Assembly (NCBI GenBank): GCA_002729495.1
Contig: PBYE01000050.1
Location: forward strand, 1 to 64,000
Direction of reading: 5' to 3'
Length of the DNA: 64,000 nucleotides
Origin: Chromatiales bacterium
GTDB lineage: Bacteria; Pseudomonadota; Gammaproteobacteria; Steroidobacterales; GCA-2729495
A model generated the notes under the pieces. It did no database searches, was not told the DNA's origin, and was given only the letters and a program-made list of their open reading frames with translations. Positions 19,249 through 28,531 of this stretch are shown here, in pieces. Positions within the stretch are counted from its first letter, which is position 1. The number at the start of each line of letters is the position of its first letter. Position numbers and translations under genes: made by a program.

Positions 19249-20013
19249 CTATCCTATGAGCCATTGTGGGCTGGTCTGCCAGGCCCGGTTCAGTCTGTGC
19301 TCGAAGCGGCGGTAATCAGGCTCAAAACGGCTGACCAGGCGCCAGTATTGTTTGGAGTGGTTCATGTGCTCCAGGTGGCAGAGCTCGTGAATCACCACGT
19401 AACGCAGTTCCTCCGGTGATCTCAGCAACAATGCCGCGTTCAGGCTGAGCGTGCCGGTTGTCGAGCAGCTCCCCCAGCGGGTAGTTTGCAATCTCACCTG
19501 CACGCGCCTGGGGCTTAGGCCGGTGAAATCCCTTTGCACCGCGACCGCATCCCTAAGGATTGGTCTTGCCTTGCGTTTCAGCCAGTCGCGCAGCAATGGC
19601 CGGCATTCGGCAGGATCGGGCTTAGCGCTATCAACAAACAATATGCCCTGCGCCTCACGCGTTTTACCGGTTCCTTTTCCACTGTAGTGCACCGCCAGGG
19701 ATTCCCCGATGGCGGGTAATTCAATCCGGTCGGGCAATGCTTTCTCGTCGGGACGCAACTCGCGAAACTCAAGGCGGGTGCGTTCGATCCACGCACTGTT
19801 TTCGCGGACAAAGGCCTCAATCTCGCGGGGCCGGGTCCGGGGATGCACCACGACTTCGACGCCGCCGTGGGGGAACACCTGTATCTTGGGATTGCGCACC
19901 CGCTTGCTCGTGCGCACGCGCCACGCGAGCGGTTCAACCGGCGCATTGCTGTTGCTGTCATCCAGCAGACTGTATTGCACGATCGGTGGTGTTTCGTTGC
20001 TTGAATTGCTCAT
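19249..20013 (-). CDS. YgjP-like / M48-superfamily zinc metallopeptidase (DUF45)
   Basis: A 254-residue soluble protein with the zinc motif HELCHLEHMNHSKQYW (HExxH plus downstream His) near residues 200-215, and RVQVRLQTTRWGSCSTTGT then LSLNAALLL, the WGSC hallmark of the YgjP/WLM-like metallopeptidase family. KPKI-type basic N-terminal sheet residues precede it. The ATG at 20013 follows AGGGAAAGG; a GTG nine codons upstream is less likely. It is convergent with acnA and divergent from tatD. Physiological substrate unknown. Confidence 0.85.
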   Translation of the reverse strand: MSNSSNETPPIVQYSLLDDSNSNAPVEPLAWRVRTSKRVRNPKIQVFPHGGVEVVVHPRTRPREIEAFVRENSAWIERTRLEFRELRPDEKALPDRIELPAIGESLAVHYSGKGTGKTREAQGILFVDSAKPDPAECRPLLRDWLKRKARPILRDAVAVQRDFTGLSPRRVQVRLQTTRWGSCSTTGTLSLNAALLLRSPEELRYVVIHELCHLEHMNHSKQYWRLVSRFEPDYRRFEHRLNRAWQTSPQWLIG

Positions 20014-20127
20014 GCCTTTCCCTGGCTGATTCCCGGGCACGATGCCTCGCCGCTGCGCCTCAAAGTCCTGTTAAGCTTGCCGCCGCCTGCACCATGATCG
20101 CACGGTCAACAACACGCTGCCAAACCC

Positions 20128-20919
20128 ATGCATGATCTTATCGACATCGGCGCCAACCTGACCCACGACAGCTTCGATGCGGATCGTGACGAGGTGCTGG
20201 CCCGGGCCCGTGCGGCGGGGGTGCAGCGGCTTGTCATTACCGGCGCCAGTGACGATGGCAATCGCAAGGCTGCCGAGCTGGCCGCAACCCACCCCGGAGT
20301 CCTGTACGCGACCGCCGGTGTACATCCGCACCACGCGAGCGATTACACCGCTGAGTCGGGTACCCGGATACGCGAGCTTGCCGGCCGTACCGACGTCGTT
20401 GCCGTGGGCGAATGCGGCCTGGACTACTTCCGCACATTCTCTCCTCAAGACGCACAACGCGACGCATTCCGGGCGCAGCTCGAAATCGCGGCGGCAACAG
20501 GCAAGCCCGTTTTTTTGCATCAACGCGATGCGCATGATGATTTCGTGAAAATACTGAACGCGCACATCGCCGGTATATCCGGCGGTGTCGCGCATTGCTT
20601 CACGGGCACCGCCGCGCAAATGCACACTTACCTGGAGTTGGGCTTATATATAGGTGTAACAGGTTGGGTATGCGATGAACGGCGCGGCCATGATTTGCAG
20701 GAGGCGGTGCGCGAGTTGCCGCCGGAGCGCCTTCTTCTGGAGACTGATGCGCCCTATCTCATGCCGCGTGATCTCCCGGAGAAATTATCGGCGCGCCGTA
20801 ACGAGCCCTGTGTTCTGCCACACATACTCAAGGCGGTCGCAGGGCTTATGGATCGCGACGAGGCGGAGATTGCCGCCGCTGCGACCCGTAACAGCGAGAA
20901 GCTGTTCGGGCTGAACTAG
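20128..20919 (+). CDS. tatD: TatD family metal-dependent deoxyribonuclease
   Basis: A 263-residue TIM-barrel hydrolase. GANLTHDSFDAD, AGVHPHHA, VGECGLDYFRTFSPQDAQ, HQRDAHDDF, HCFTG and LLETDAPYLMPRDL give the metal ligands (His, Glu, His, His, Asp) of TatD. GECGLDYFR and PYLMPRDL point to TatD proper rather than YcfH or YjjV. TatD is a 3'-5' DNA/RNA exonuclease linked to oxidative DNA damage repair; despite its name it is not needed for Tat export. No tatABC genes are adjacent. The start overlaps no other gene. Confidence 0.93.
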   Translation: MHDLIDIGANLTHDSFDADRDEVLARARAAGVQRLVITGASDDGNRKAAELAATHPGVLYATAGVHPHHASDYTAESGTRIRELAGRTDVVAVGECGLDYFRTFSPQDAQRDAFRAQLEIAAATGKPVFLHQRDAHDDFVKILNAHIAGISGGVAHCFTGTAAQMHTYLELGLYIGVTGWVCDERRGHDLQEAVRELPPERLLLETDAPYLMPRDLPEKLSARRNEPCVLPHILKAVAGLMDRDEAEIAAAATRNSEKLFGLN

Positions 20920-20948
20920 CCCGGCAATATTGGATAGACAAATTACCT

Positions 20949-21090
20949 GCAGGAGCGCCTTTAGGCGCGAACCCACCTGTCTGCCCGATATTGCCGGTTA
21001 CGGAAAAGCTGCCTGACCCCGGATCAAACAGCCCTTCAATCGTTCATACGATTTAGGTTCGGTAGGTTCGCGGCTAAAGCCGCTCCTACA
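20949..21090. repeat. inverted pair of REP-like elements (REPIN-like)
   Basis: Two REP copies in opposite orientation: GCAGGAGCGCCTTTAGGCGC at 20949-20968 and GGTTCGCGGCTAAAGCCGCT at 21065-21084, separated by about 90 bp. Each can fold on itself and the two can pair with each other. They fill the convergent gap between tatD and the NERD gene. Confidence 0.8.
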
Positions 21091-21095
21091 AGCGG

Positions 21096-21671
21096 CTAGG
21101 TATCGACGAGTCCGGCGACCTGCGTATCAACCGCAGCATTACGCAGCTGCTCCCACGACGGCCAGTATGCATCGGGCGCTGCGTTCTTCTGCTCATGCTC
21201 GTCTTCTAACTCGGTAACAAGTTCATCCAGGCTGACCACGTGCGTGGGGCTGCCTTTGCTGAAGTCTGCCGTCTCTGTAAACGCCAGGTAACCGATGACC
21301 GGCACGTCCGGCACCATGCGTTTCACCGCCGCCGCCCGGTCGTAGAGCCCCGGCTGTGGATTACTGAAAGTGAAACGCTTTCTGCCGGTAATAACGGCCC
21401 ATTCCTGCATGGTGTCGCTGCCGAATACGTTTCCGGCCACGTCCTTAACATCCACGATAACGATGCCGCGCGGGCACAACATGGCGTATTCGATATGGAT
21501 TTCCCCACCTTCGCCGTCGGGAATAAGAAAGTGCGACAGAAAAGCCCTGCTGGCACGCTGGAAACGGGTGGCCGGATCGGCACCTTTGCGTTTGCGGACC
21601 AGCAGAAGCAAGACAGCGGCGAGTACAACAGCCGCCACGGCCAGTCCGATTGTTGTCGGGTCCAGGGGCAT
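21096..21671 (-). CDS. membrane-anchored NERD-domain protein
   Basis: A 191-residue protein with one N-terminal membrane helix (about residues 7-25: GLAVAAVVLAAVLLLLV) followed by basic KRKG and a nuclease-related domain. HIEYAMLCPRGIVIVDVKDV with GNVFGSDTMQEWAV matches the NERD core (GxxhhhExK-like, here DVKDVAG). The catalytic Glu of restriction-like nucleases appears replaced by Asp, so nuclease activity is uncertain. It follows thrC on the same strand with a 9-bp gap and could be read through from the thr genes. Confidence 0.75.
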   Translation of the reverse strand: MPLDPTTIGLAVAAVVLAAVLLLLVRKRKGADPATRFQRASRAFLSHFLIPDGEGGEIHIEYAMLCPRGIVIVDVKDVAGNVFGSDTMQEWAVITGRKRFTFSNPQPGLYDRAAAVKRMVPDVPVIGYLAFTETADFSKGSPTHVVSLDELVTELEDEHEQKNAAPDAYWPSWEQLRNAAVDTQVAGLVDT

Positions 21672-21680
21672 GATTGTGCG

Positions 21681-22979
21681 TTAAAGGCGTGCGGTAATCT
21701 CGCTGATATCCGCTTCTATAGTATCGAAAGCAGACGGCCACTCCAGTATCCGCGCGAGTTCATCCGGCACGGGGATAGTTTCGCCCACCAGCGGCTCGAC
21801 GATTTCGTCAAACTTGGCCGCGTGCGCGGTGGCCACGATTATCCAGTGCGCCTTCTGCCGGTCTTCCGCCGGCAGGTTTCGATACACATGGAACCCGGTC
21901 GCGGTGTGCGGGCAACAGACTAATCCTGTGCGATCGAATTCAACGCGTATCTGGTCGCGTATCTCCGCATCGCTGACGGAGAATGAGCGCAGGTGGTCGC
22001 GCAGGGAATCGGCATCGCCCCAGAGCTGACGCAGCCGTTCCATGTTGCTCGGGTTACCGACGTCCATCGCCGATGCAAGGGTCGCGACGCTGTTACGCGG
22101 TTCCCAGTTGCCGCTTTCGAGGTAATCCGGAATCGTGCGGTTCGCATTGGTAGCGAGGATCATGTCAGCGACCGGGAAGCCCATCTGCTTCGCCCACGCG
22201 CATGCAAACGCGTTACCCAGGTTGCCGGTGGGCACGATGTAATTGCTTGCCTCGCCGTTTGCTGCCATGTAGTCGAGGCTCGACTGTGCGTAATAAACCG
22301 ATTGGGGCAACAAGCGCCCGACGTTAATGCTGTTGGCCGAGCACAAATTGTGTTCGGCGCCGATGGCTTCATCGGCAAAGAGCTCCTTTGCCAGTCGCTG
22401 GCAGTCGTCAAATTCACCTTTGACCGCGAGCGAGATGATGTTGTCACCCCAGCAGGTGAGCTGGTGCTCCTGGCGTGGGGAAACCCGGCCCTCGGGAAAC
22501 AGCACCACGACGCGGGTACCCGGCTGCTTGTGGAAAGCCGCCGCAACGGCCCCGCCGGTATCACCCGAGGTGGCGACAACTACCGTAGCCGGTTGAGTGT
22601 TGCCCCGCTGCCGGATGATGCGCGACATGGTCGCAGCCAGGAAGCGCGCACCGAAGTCCTTGAAGGCCGCAGTCGGGCCGCGAAAAAGTTCGAGCAACGA
22701 AAGCTTTTCGGTGCCGGTCTCAATGTTTCTAAGCGGGGCCGGAAAAGTAAATGCATCGGCACAAATTTCATCCAACTCGCCTGACAGTTGGGAACCGTCA
22801 AAGAAAGGCTTCAATATGAGCTGCGCGAGTTCATGAATCGGAACATGGGTCGGCATGTCGGCCGGGTCGAAGTGCGGCAGTTCGACCGGTACGAACAGAC
22901 CGCCGTCGGGCGCGGTGCCGGCCATGATGGCATCTTCCAGTGCAACCGGCGCTCCGCCACGGGTGCTTCGGTAATTCAT
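21681..22979 (-). CDS. thrC: threonine synthase
   Basis: Converts O-phosphohomoserine to threonine with pyridoxal phosphate. The 432-residue protein has the PLP lysine in TAAFKDFGARFLAA (near residue 108), SGDTGGAVAAAFH and the phosphate-binding PTGNLGNAFACAWAKQMG. Length matches E. coli ThrC (428). Its ATG lies two bases after the thrA stop, so the two are co-translated. A homoserine kinase gene (thrB) expected between them is missing. Confidence 0.96.
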   Translation of the reverse strand: MNYRSTRGGAPVALEDAIMAGTAPDGGLFVPVELPHFDPADMPTHVPIHELAQLILKPFFDGSQLSGELDEICADAFTFPAPLRNIETGTEKLSLLELFRGPTAAFKDFGARFLAATMSRIIRQRGNTQPATVVVATSGDTGGAVAAAFHKQPGTRVVVLFPEGRVSPRQEHQLTCWGDNIISLAVKGEFDDCQRLAKELFADEAIGAEHNLCSANSINVGRLLPQSVYYAQSSLDYMAANGEASNYIVPTGNLGNAFACAWAKQMGFPVADMILATNANRTIPDYLESGNWEPRNSVATLASAMDVGNPSNMERLRQLWGDADSLRDHLRSFSVSDAEIRDQIRVEFDRTGLVCCPHTATGFHVYRNLPAEDRQKAHWIIVATAHAAKFDEIVEPLVGETIPVPDELARILEWPSAFDTIEADISEITARL

Positions 22980-22981
22980 GA

Positions 22982-25492
22982 CTACGACCCAGGCGCGCCG
23001 AGGTAACGGGCCAGCCGCAACAGGTCTGCAAATACGCCGGCTGCAGTAACCGCCGGTCCGGCACCGGGCCCCTGCACGACCAGCGGGTTGTCGATATAAC
23101 GGTCGGAAACAAAGCGAATGATGTTGTCGGTCAGGTTGATGTGCGCGAAAGCATGCTCGGCAGGCAGTGATTCCAGCCGCACGGCCGCGTTGCCTTCCTT
23201 GTCGAGACTTCCCACGTAGCGCAGCACCTGGCCCGCATCGGCGGCTTTCCCGTAACGTTCCAGCATCTCGTCGTCGTAATTCGACAACGATTCCAGGAAC
23301 TCATCGATAGTGCTGCCGGCCAGTTTCTGCGGCACCAGGCTTTCCACTTCTATATCGTTTAGTTCCAGCTTCAGGCCGAGCTCGCGTGCCAGGATGATCA
23401 GCTTGCGCGCCACATCCATGCCCGACAGGTCGTCACGTGGGTCCGGCTCGGTGTAGCCGCTGTCACGCGCTTCACGCACGATGGCCGAAAACGGGGCCGA
23501 ACCGTCGAAGACATTAAATAAGTAAGCCAGGGTGCCCGAAAGAATGCCTTCTATAGACAGTATCTCGTCGCCGGTTTCTTTCAGGTCGCGCAGGGTCTGA
23601 ATAATTGGCAGGCCCGCACCAACGCTGGTTTCGTACATGAAATGGGTATTATTCGAGCGCCGTGAGCTGTAAAGCTCGTCGCAGTACTCAAGCGGGCCGC
23701 TCTGGGCTTTCTTGTTGGCGGTAACAACATGTATGCCCTGCCTGAACCAACTGTTGTAGCGACCCGATACCTCGTCGCTGGCAGTGCAATCGATCATCAC
23801 AGCATGGGGCAGATGCTCGGCATTGATGTGCGCGTCGAAACGCGCCCAGTCGAGCGGCTCACTTTCTTCTTCCAGCAGCGCTTGCCAGTTGTCGAGCTCA
23901 ATGCTCCGTTCAGCCAGCACCATGCGGGTTGAACTCGCTATACCGCGCACCCGGAAGTCCAGGTTAAATGCATCATGCAGATCTTTAACCTGGGCGGCGA
24001 GCTGGGCCAGCAGGGTCGCACCGACATTACCGGGACCCACAAGTCCGAGCGAAAGGGTTTCGGCAGACAAGTAGAAACCGGCATGGGCGGCACGCAGCGC
24101 CCGGGTCGCAACCTCCGAGTCGATCACTGCTGAGATATTGCGCTCCGATGAACCCTGCGCGATTGCGCGCACGTTAATACCGGCATTGCCGAGCGCGCCG
24201 AGAAAGCGTGAAGCAATACCGGGGACGCCTGCCATGCCGTCCCCGACGACGGCGATGATGCTGCAGTTCGGCCGGATCTCGATGCGCTGAATCTGGTTCT
24301 GTTCAAGTTCGACGGTAAAGGCGCGGCGCACGACAGTTTCTACGTTCGCGGCCATATCGCCCGGCACGGCAAAACAGATCGAGTGCTCCGAACTCGCCTG
24401 CGAAATGAGAATTACCGAGATGTCGGCGCTCCTGAGCGCACCGAACAGCCGGTCGGCGGTGCCGGGCACGCCGATCATGCCGGTGCCTTCCAGGTTCACG
24501 AGGGCAACGTTTTCAACGGTGGTGATGCCTTTGATAGCCTGCCCGGCTTCGGCAGTAGCGCTGACCTTCGATCCCGCCGCGGCTGGTTCAAAAGTATTCT
24601 TGATAAAAATGGGTATGCCCCGCTCCACGGCCGGTGACATGGTTTGCGGGTGAATAACCCTGGCGCCGAAGTACGCGAGCTCCATGGCTTCGTTGTAAGT
24701 CAGCTCGTGTATCACTGCGGCTTCGGGCACGCGGTTTGGGTCGGCACTCATCACACCGCTCACGTCGGTCCAGATGGTAATTTCAGCCGCGCCGAGCAGC
24801 GCCCCGATTATCGATGCACTGTAATCGCTGCCGTTGCGGCCAAGGGTGGTTTGCAGGCCTTCCGGGTCGCTCGCGATGAAGCCGGTGATAATCGCGATTG
24901 CAGCCGGATCCTGTGGGAAATGATCCGCGATCCGCCCGGCTGAACTGTCCCACAACACGGCCGGGCCCAGTTCACCCGGTTCTACGACCAGGACCTGGCG
25001 GGCATCGACCCAGTGAACGACGCGTTTGAGCGGATCATCGCCCTGATCCTGCCTCAACAACGCCGCAAGCAGTCGGGTTGACCAGATTTCGCCATAACCG
25101 GCAACCATATCGCGACTGCGTTGAGCAGCGGAACGCACCAACGCCACGGCACCAAGTATGTCGCCGACATCGCTGAGTTCATCTTCGAAGGGTTGCAACA
25201 GTTCATCCCGGTCGGCTTTATTACTTAGCAGTTCGCCAACGGTTTGCTGGTAACGCTCGCGTATGCTATCGACGCCATCGGTGACCGATTCGCTGGCCGA
25301 AGCCTCTGCATCAGAAATCAGTTGCAGGAGCGCATTGGTCATACCGCCCATGGCGGAAACCACCACGGCCTGGCGCACACCCGCCTGGGCGTGCAGCAAT
25401 TCAGCCACGCGCCTGAAGCAGTCTGCATCGGCAACACTGGTGCCGCCAAACTTGTGGACTACCCAGTCTGATTTACTGCTGCCTGCGTTCAC
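22982..25492 (-). CDS. thrA: bifunctional aspartokinase / homoserine dehydrogenase
   Basis: Catalyses the first and third steps from aspartate to threonine and methionine. The 836-residue protein has an N-terminal aspartokinase (VVHKFGGTSVADADCFRRVA, GRNGSDYSASIIGALLGA), two ACT regulatory domains (around GTGMIGVPGTADRLFGALR and VVGDGMAGVPGIASRFLGAL) and a C-terminal homoserine dehydrogenase (GLVGPGNVGATLLAQL for NAD(P), GILSGTLAYLF, REARDSGYTEPDPRDDLSG). The GTG at 25492 with AGGA ahead is chosen over a frame extending 28 codons upstream. E. coli ThrA has 820 residues. No thr leader peptide was recognised. Confidence 0.94.
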   Translation of the reverse strand: MNAGSSKSDWVVHKFGGTSVADADCFRRVAELLHAQAGVRQAVVVSAMGGMTNALLQLISDAEASASESVTDGVDSIRERYQQTVGELLSNKADRDELLQPFEDELSDVGDILGAVALVRSAAQRSRDMVAGYGEIWSTRLLAALLRQDQGDDPLKRVVHWVDARQVLVVEPGELGPAVLWDSSAGRIADHFPQDPAAIAIITGFIASDPEGLQTTLGRNGSDYSASIIGALLGAAEITIWTDVSGVMSADPNRVPEAAVIHELTYNEAMELAYFGARVIHPQTMSPAVERGIPIFIKNTFEPAAAGSKVSATAEAGQAIKGITTVENVALVNLEGTGMIGVPGTADRLFGALRSADISVILISQASSEHSICFAVPGDMAANVETVVRRAFTVELEQNQIQRIEIRPNCSIIAVVGDGMAGVPGIASRFLGALGNAGINVRAIAQGSSERNISAVIDSEVATRALRAAHAGFYLSAETLSLGLVGPGNVGATLLAQLAAQVKDLHDAFNLDFRVRGIASSTRMVLAERSIELDNWQALLEEESEPLDWARFDAHINAEHLPHAVMIDCTASDEVSGRYNSWFRQGIHVVTANKKAQSGPLEYCDELYSSRRSNNTHFMYETSVGAGLPIIQTLRDLKETGDEILSIEGILSGTLAYLFNVFDGSAPFSAIVREARDSGYTEPDPRDDLSGMDVARKLIILARELGLKLELNDIEVESLVPQKLAGSTIDEFLESLSNYDDEMLERYGKAADAGQVLRYVGSLDKEGNAAVRLESLPAEHAFAHINLTDNIIRFVSDRYIDNPLVVQGPGAGPAVTAAGVFADLLRLARYLGAPGS

Positions 25493-25663
25493 TCGTTCAT
25501 GTTCCTGTATTCGTTCAGCTATTCCGGGCGCCTGCCGCGGCGCACGGGCGCGTATGATAACCGCATCCGCGACCAAAAAAGTGCGTCAGAGCCATTATTG
25601 GGGAATCGCTTGCAGCGCCCGATTTCGCTTGCAAGCGGCACACCAGCCAGCAACAATGCCGCC

Positions 25664-26512
25664 ATGCACATGAGTGCCAAACAATTTCGTGACTGGAACC
25701 ACAAGGCCGTGACCTTGCTGGGCATGTCCGGCGTGGGCAAAACCACCATGGCCAACCACCTGCCCCAGAGCAGCTGGTTCCATTATTCGGGGGATTACCG
25801 GATCGGCACCCGGTACCTGGATGAGCCGATCATGGATAACATCAAGAAGAAGGCCATGAAAATCGGCTTCCTGCGTGACCTGCTGCGCAGTGACTCGATC
25901 TACATTGCCAACAACATCACCGTGCATAACCTCGATCCCATATCGTCCTTCCTTGGCAAACCGGGTTCAGAAGAGCTGGGTGGATTGCCGCTGGACGAGT
26001 TCCTGCGCCGCCAGCGCCTGCACCGCGAAGCCGAAAACAAGGCGATGGTGGATGTAGCGGCCTTCATGGCGAAGGCCAGGGAAATTTACGGTTACCAGCA
26101 CTTTCTGAACGATACCGGCGGTAGTGTTTGTGAGCTGAACAGTCCGGAAGCTGAGCGCGTGCTCGCGGAAAATACAGTCCTTATATATATACGCGCCGAC
26201 GATGACATGGAGCAGGAGCTCATCGATCGAGCCACCAGCAGCCCCAAACCGCTCTATTACGACGAGAAGTTCCTCCACAACAGCCTCGATACTTTTGTCG
26301 AAAGCGAAGGATTGTCCGGTGTGGATGAAATTGATCCGGAGAAATTTGGTAGCTGGGTTTTTCCGGAACTCGTAAAGCACCGCAGGCCCCTCTACCAGGC
26401 GCTGGCCGACAAGTACGGCTATACGATCAGCGCTGGTGAGGCGCAGGAGGTCGGCAGCGAAAGTGATTTCCTTGAACTCGTGGAAACCGCTATCGGCCGT
26501 TCCGAGGGCTGA
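25664..26512 (+). CDS. conserved P-loop ATPase-like protein
   Basis: A 282-residue protein with Walker A GMSGVGKTTMANHL near the N-terminus, followed by WFHYSGDYRIGTRYLDEPI and FLRDLLRSDSIYIANNITVH. The whole-length pattern matches a conserved family of uncharacterised ATPases in proteobacteria that resemble small-molecule or shikimate kinases. The ATG at 25664, or the one two codons later, is chosen; upstream frame would overlap the thrA start region. It is divergent from thrA with about 170 bp between, and has no partner gene on its strand. Function unknown. Confidence 0.75.
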   Translation: MHMSAKQFRDWNHKAVTLLGMSGVGKTTMANHLPQSSWFHYSGDYRIGTRYLDEPIMDNIKKKAMKIGFLRDLLRSDSIYIANNITVHNLDPISSFLGKPGSEELGGLPLDEFLRRQRLHREAENKAMVDVAAFMAKAREIYGYQHFLNDTGGSVCELNSPEAERVLAENTVLIYIRADDDMEQELIDRATSSPKPLYYDEKFLHNSLDTFVESEGLSGVDEIDPEKFGSWVFPELVKHRRPLYQALADKYGYTISAGEAQEVGSESDFLELVETAIGRSEG

Positions 26513-26564
26513 AAACCCCTAGCCGGCACGATCCGGCGTTTAGAATCGACTCACAATGCTCATG
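26511..26564. repeat. dispersed intergenic repeat, copy 1
   Basis: GAAAACCCCTAGCCGGCACG with ATCCGGCGTTTAGAATCGAC and TCACAATGCTCATG is about 80 percent identical to 57691-57745. Further on, GGCTTTTTCAGTAAGCTGC (26670-26688) resembles the reverse complement of the GCAGTCTGCTGAAAAA that precedes copy 2. No gene is seen in 26513-26700; the repeat fills part of it. Confidence 0.6.
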
Positions 26565-26700
26565 TACTGGCGTATACACCCCGTGCTGGACAGGATGTCC
26601 GAATGCCGCGGAGCCCAGGGACGGGCGCGAGCGACCTTGTCGATCCTTGTCTTGGCTCGCACTCGCCTAAGGCTTTTTCAGTAAGCTGCAGGATCACCTC

Positions 26701-27573
26701 GTGGCTGATTGGGTAAAAAACCTCACCAAAGTCCTAGGTCACGAAATGGCCTGGGTCGAGATGGGGACCGGTGATCCCATCATTTTTCTGCACGGCAACC
26801 CGACCTCATCGTACCTCTGGCGGAATATCATGCCGGGACTCGAAGCATCCGGGCGCTGTATCGCGCCGGACCTCATCGGTATGGGTGACTCGGCCAAGCT
26901 GCCGGATTCCCGTGCCGGTCGCTATGACTTTCATACCCACAGCAAGTTTCTCGATGCCCTCCTCGAGCATCTCGACGTCGGCGAGCGGGTAACGCTCGTC
27001 GTACATGACTGGGGTTCCGGCCTCGGTTTTGACTGGGCGCGCCAGCACAGCTATGCGGTTGCAGGTATCGCCTACATGGAGGCGTTCGTGCGGCCGCTCG
27101 CGTGGTCGGAATGGCCGGAGGCGATTCAGCCTCTTTTCACGGATCTGCGATCAGAGTCCGGCGAGGCAATGGTTCTCGAGAAAAATATTTTTGTGGAGCG
27201 CATACTCCCCGGCTCTGTCATGCGCGATCTGAGCGATACGGAAATGGCGGAGTACCGGCGCCCGTTCGCAGAGCCCGGCGAAGACCGACGCCCCACGCTC
27301 GACTGGCCTCGCCAGATTCCCTTCGATGGCGAACCTGCTGATATTTACGAACGCATGCAGGCCTATGCTGACTGGATGAGCGCGAGCGGCATACCAAAGC
27401 TTTTTATAAATGCGGAACCGGGCGCGATTCTAATCGGACCGCAACGGGAGTTCTGCCGTGGCTGGCGGAACCAGACCGAGGTCACGGTCAAGGGCATACA
27501 CTTTATCCAGGAGGATTCAGCGGCTGAGATTAGCTCTGCCCTGTGCGACTGGCACGCGACACTGCCCGACTGA
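26701..27573 (+). CDS. haloalkane dehalogenase (alpha/beta hydrolase)
   Basis: Would cleave carbon-halogen bonds of haloalkanes to alcohol and halide without cofactors. The 290-residue protein has HGNPTSSYLWRN (halide-stabilising Asn and oxyanion hole), APDLIGMGDSAKL, nucleophile D103 with halide-binding Trp in VVHDWGSGLGFDWA, and base H267 in GIHFIQEDSA. This D-H arrangement with Glu after strand 6 (FVERILPG region) fits the HLD-II type (DhaA/LinB). Starts at GTG. It is the first gene of the accessory catabolic stretch. Epoxide hydrolases are the main alternative but lack the DW motif. Confidence 0.9.
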   Translation: MADWVKNLTKVLGHEMAWVEMGTGDPIIFLHGNPTSSYLWRNIMPGLEASGRCIAPDLIGMGDSAKLPDSRAGRYDFHTHSKFLDALLEHLDVGERVTLVVHDWGSGLGFDWARQHSYAVAGIAYMEAFVRPLAWSEWPEAIQPLFTDLRSESGEAMVLEKNIFVERILPGSVMRDLSDTEMAEYRRPFAEPGEDRRPTLDWPRQIPFDGEPADIYERMQAYADWMSASGIPKLFINAEPGAILIGPQREFCRGWRNQTEVTVKGIHFIQEDSAAEISSALCDWHATLPD

Positions 27574-27576
27574 CAT

Positions 27577-28425
27577 TCACGCGCCGTCCTGTACGAAATC
27601 CTCACCCGCTTTTAACGCAGCTTCTGCCCGGGCGAGTTCTTTACCCAGGTAAGCGGCATGGTCGAGTTTTGTTACCCAGCCGTTTTCGATAATGGTGAGG
27701 TACAGGTCGCGTGCACTGGTTCCTTCAATTGTGCGCAGCAGGTGTTCCTTGTAATCGTAATGCTCGACCAGCAGCCGTCCCGATTCCGGATTGATAACAA
27801 AGTAACCGGCCTTGTCGAGCTTGATGAGCTTCGGGTCGTGCGTCCGGGCCAGCAGATACTCCCGTGTTTCGCCCGCATCGGCTTCGATGGCCTCGCTTTC
27901 TGTGGCAACCGCCTGGTCTGCCAGCTCGGCAACTTTCGCCATTATTTTCTGCGGGTCGGTCTCGCCGATCATGTCAACTGCCTGTACCTGGCCTCTGAAC
28001 ATATCGACATCTTCCTGGCTGGTGTTCGGGAGGACCGGGCGCATCCCCGGTGAGCCGATTATTTTTTTCGTGGTATCGATGCCGTTTGCAAACAATGCCG
28101 TAAAGGTGGCACCCGTAAGATGTTTGGGGGGTTCTGCGCCCGCGAGTACCAGGTATTGAATAGCGCGGTTACCAAGAATGTTCCTGATAATTTTTTCTAT
28201 ACCGATATTCTCGGTCTCAACCTTGCCAACGATGCACAGGCCCTTGGGCTCGAGTTCGCTGATCTCGCGTGCCAGGTCGACGGAACCGAGGGTCGTAACG
28301 GCGACCGGCGCCTGTGGGTCGTGCACGAAGTACTTGCCGGGCACGAACGGCCAGCGGCGTTTGCGTTTGCGGGTTGTTGCAAAGGTTTTTGTCAGGAAAA
28401 AGCCAAAGTCTTCCGCTTTGCCCAT
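27577..28425 (-). CDS. MtrA-like (tetrahydromethanopterin S-methyltransferase subunit A) / DUF4346 protein
   Basis: A 282-residue protein in two parts. Residues about 20-175 match the corrinoid-binding subunit MtrA of methanogen methyltransferase: WPFVPGKYFVHDPQAPVAV, LEPKGLCIVGKVETENIGIE, KHLTG (position of the cobalt-ligating His) and GIDTTKKIIGSPGMRPVLPN. The C-terminal part matches DUF4346: LIKLDKAGYFVI, LDHAAYLGKELARAEAAL, FVQD. The ATG at 28425 has a strong GGAGG site. No other Mtr subunit or H4MPT gene is visible, and the C-terminal membrane helix of archaeal MtrA is absent. Role in a gammaproteobacterium unknown. Confidence 0.75.
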   Translation of the reverse strand: MGKAEDFGFFLTKTFATTRKRKRRWPFVPGKYFVHDPQAPVAVTTLGSVDLAREISELEPKGLCIVGKVETENIGIEKIIRNILGNRAIQYLVLAGAEPPKHLTGATFTALFANGIDTTKKIIGSPGMRPVLPNTSQEDVDMFRGQVQAVDMIGETDPQKIMAKVAELADQAVATESEAIEADAGETREYLLARTHDPKLIKLDKAGYFVINPESGRLLVEHYDYKEHLLRTIEGTSARDLYLTIIENGWVTKLDHAAYLGKELARAEAALKAGEDFVQDGA

Positions 28426-28531
28426 ATGCTGCCCCTCCCCGGTCAGCCCAAAGATGATGGCCGCAGCCTGCGGGCAATGTATCATTGATCAAACAGGCTT
28501 TAATACGTAACGATGATCTGCAGGGTAGCAA

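Noticed and set aside
25493-25663. thr-operon attenuator / leader peptide ahead of thrA
   Set aside because: No short frame rich in Thr and Ile codons and no terminator hairpin were seen between thrA and the divergent ATPase gene.
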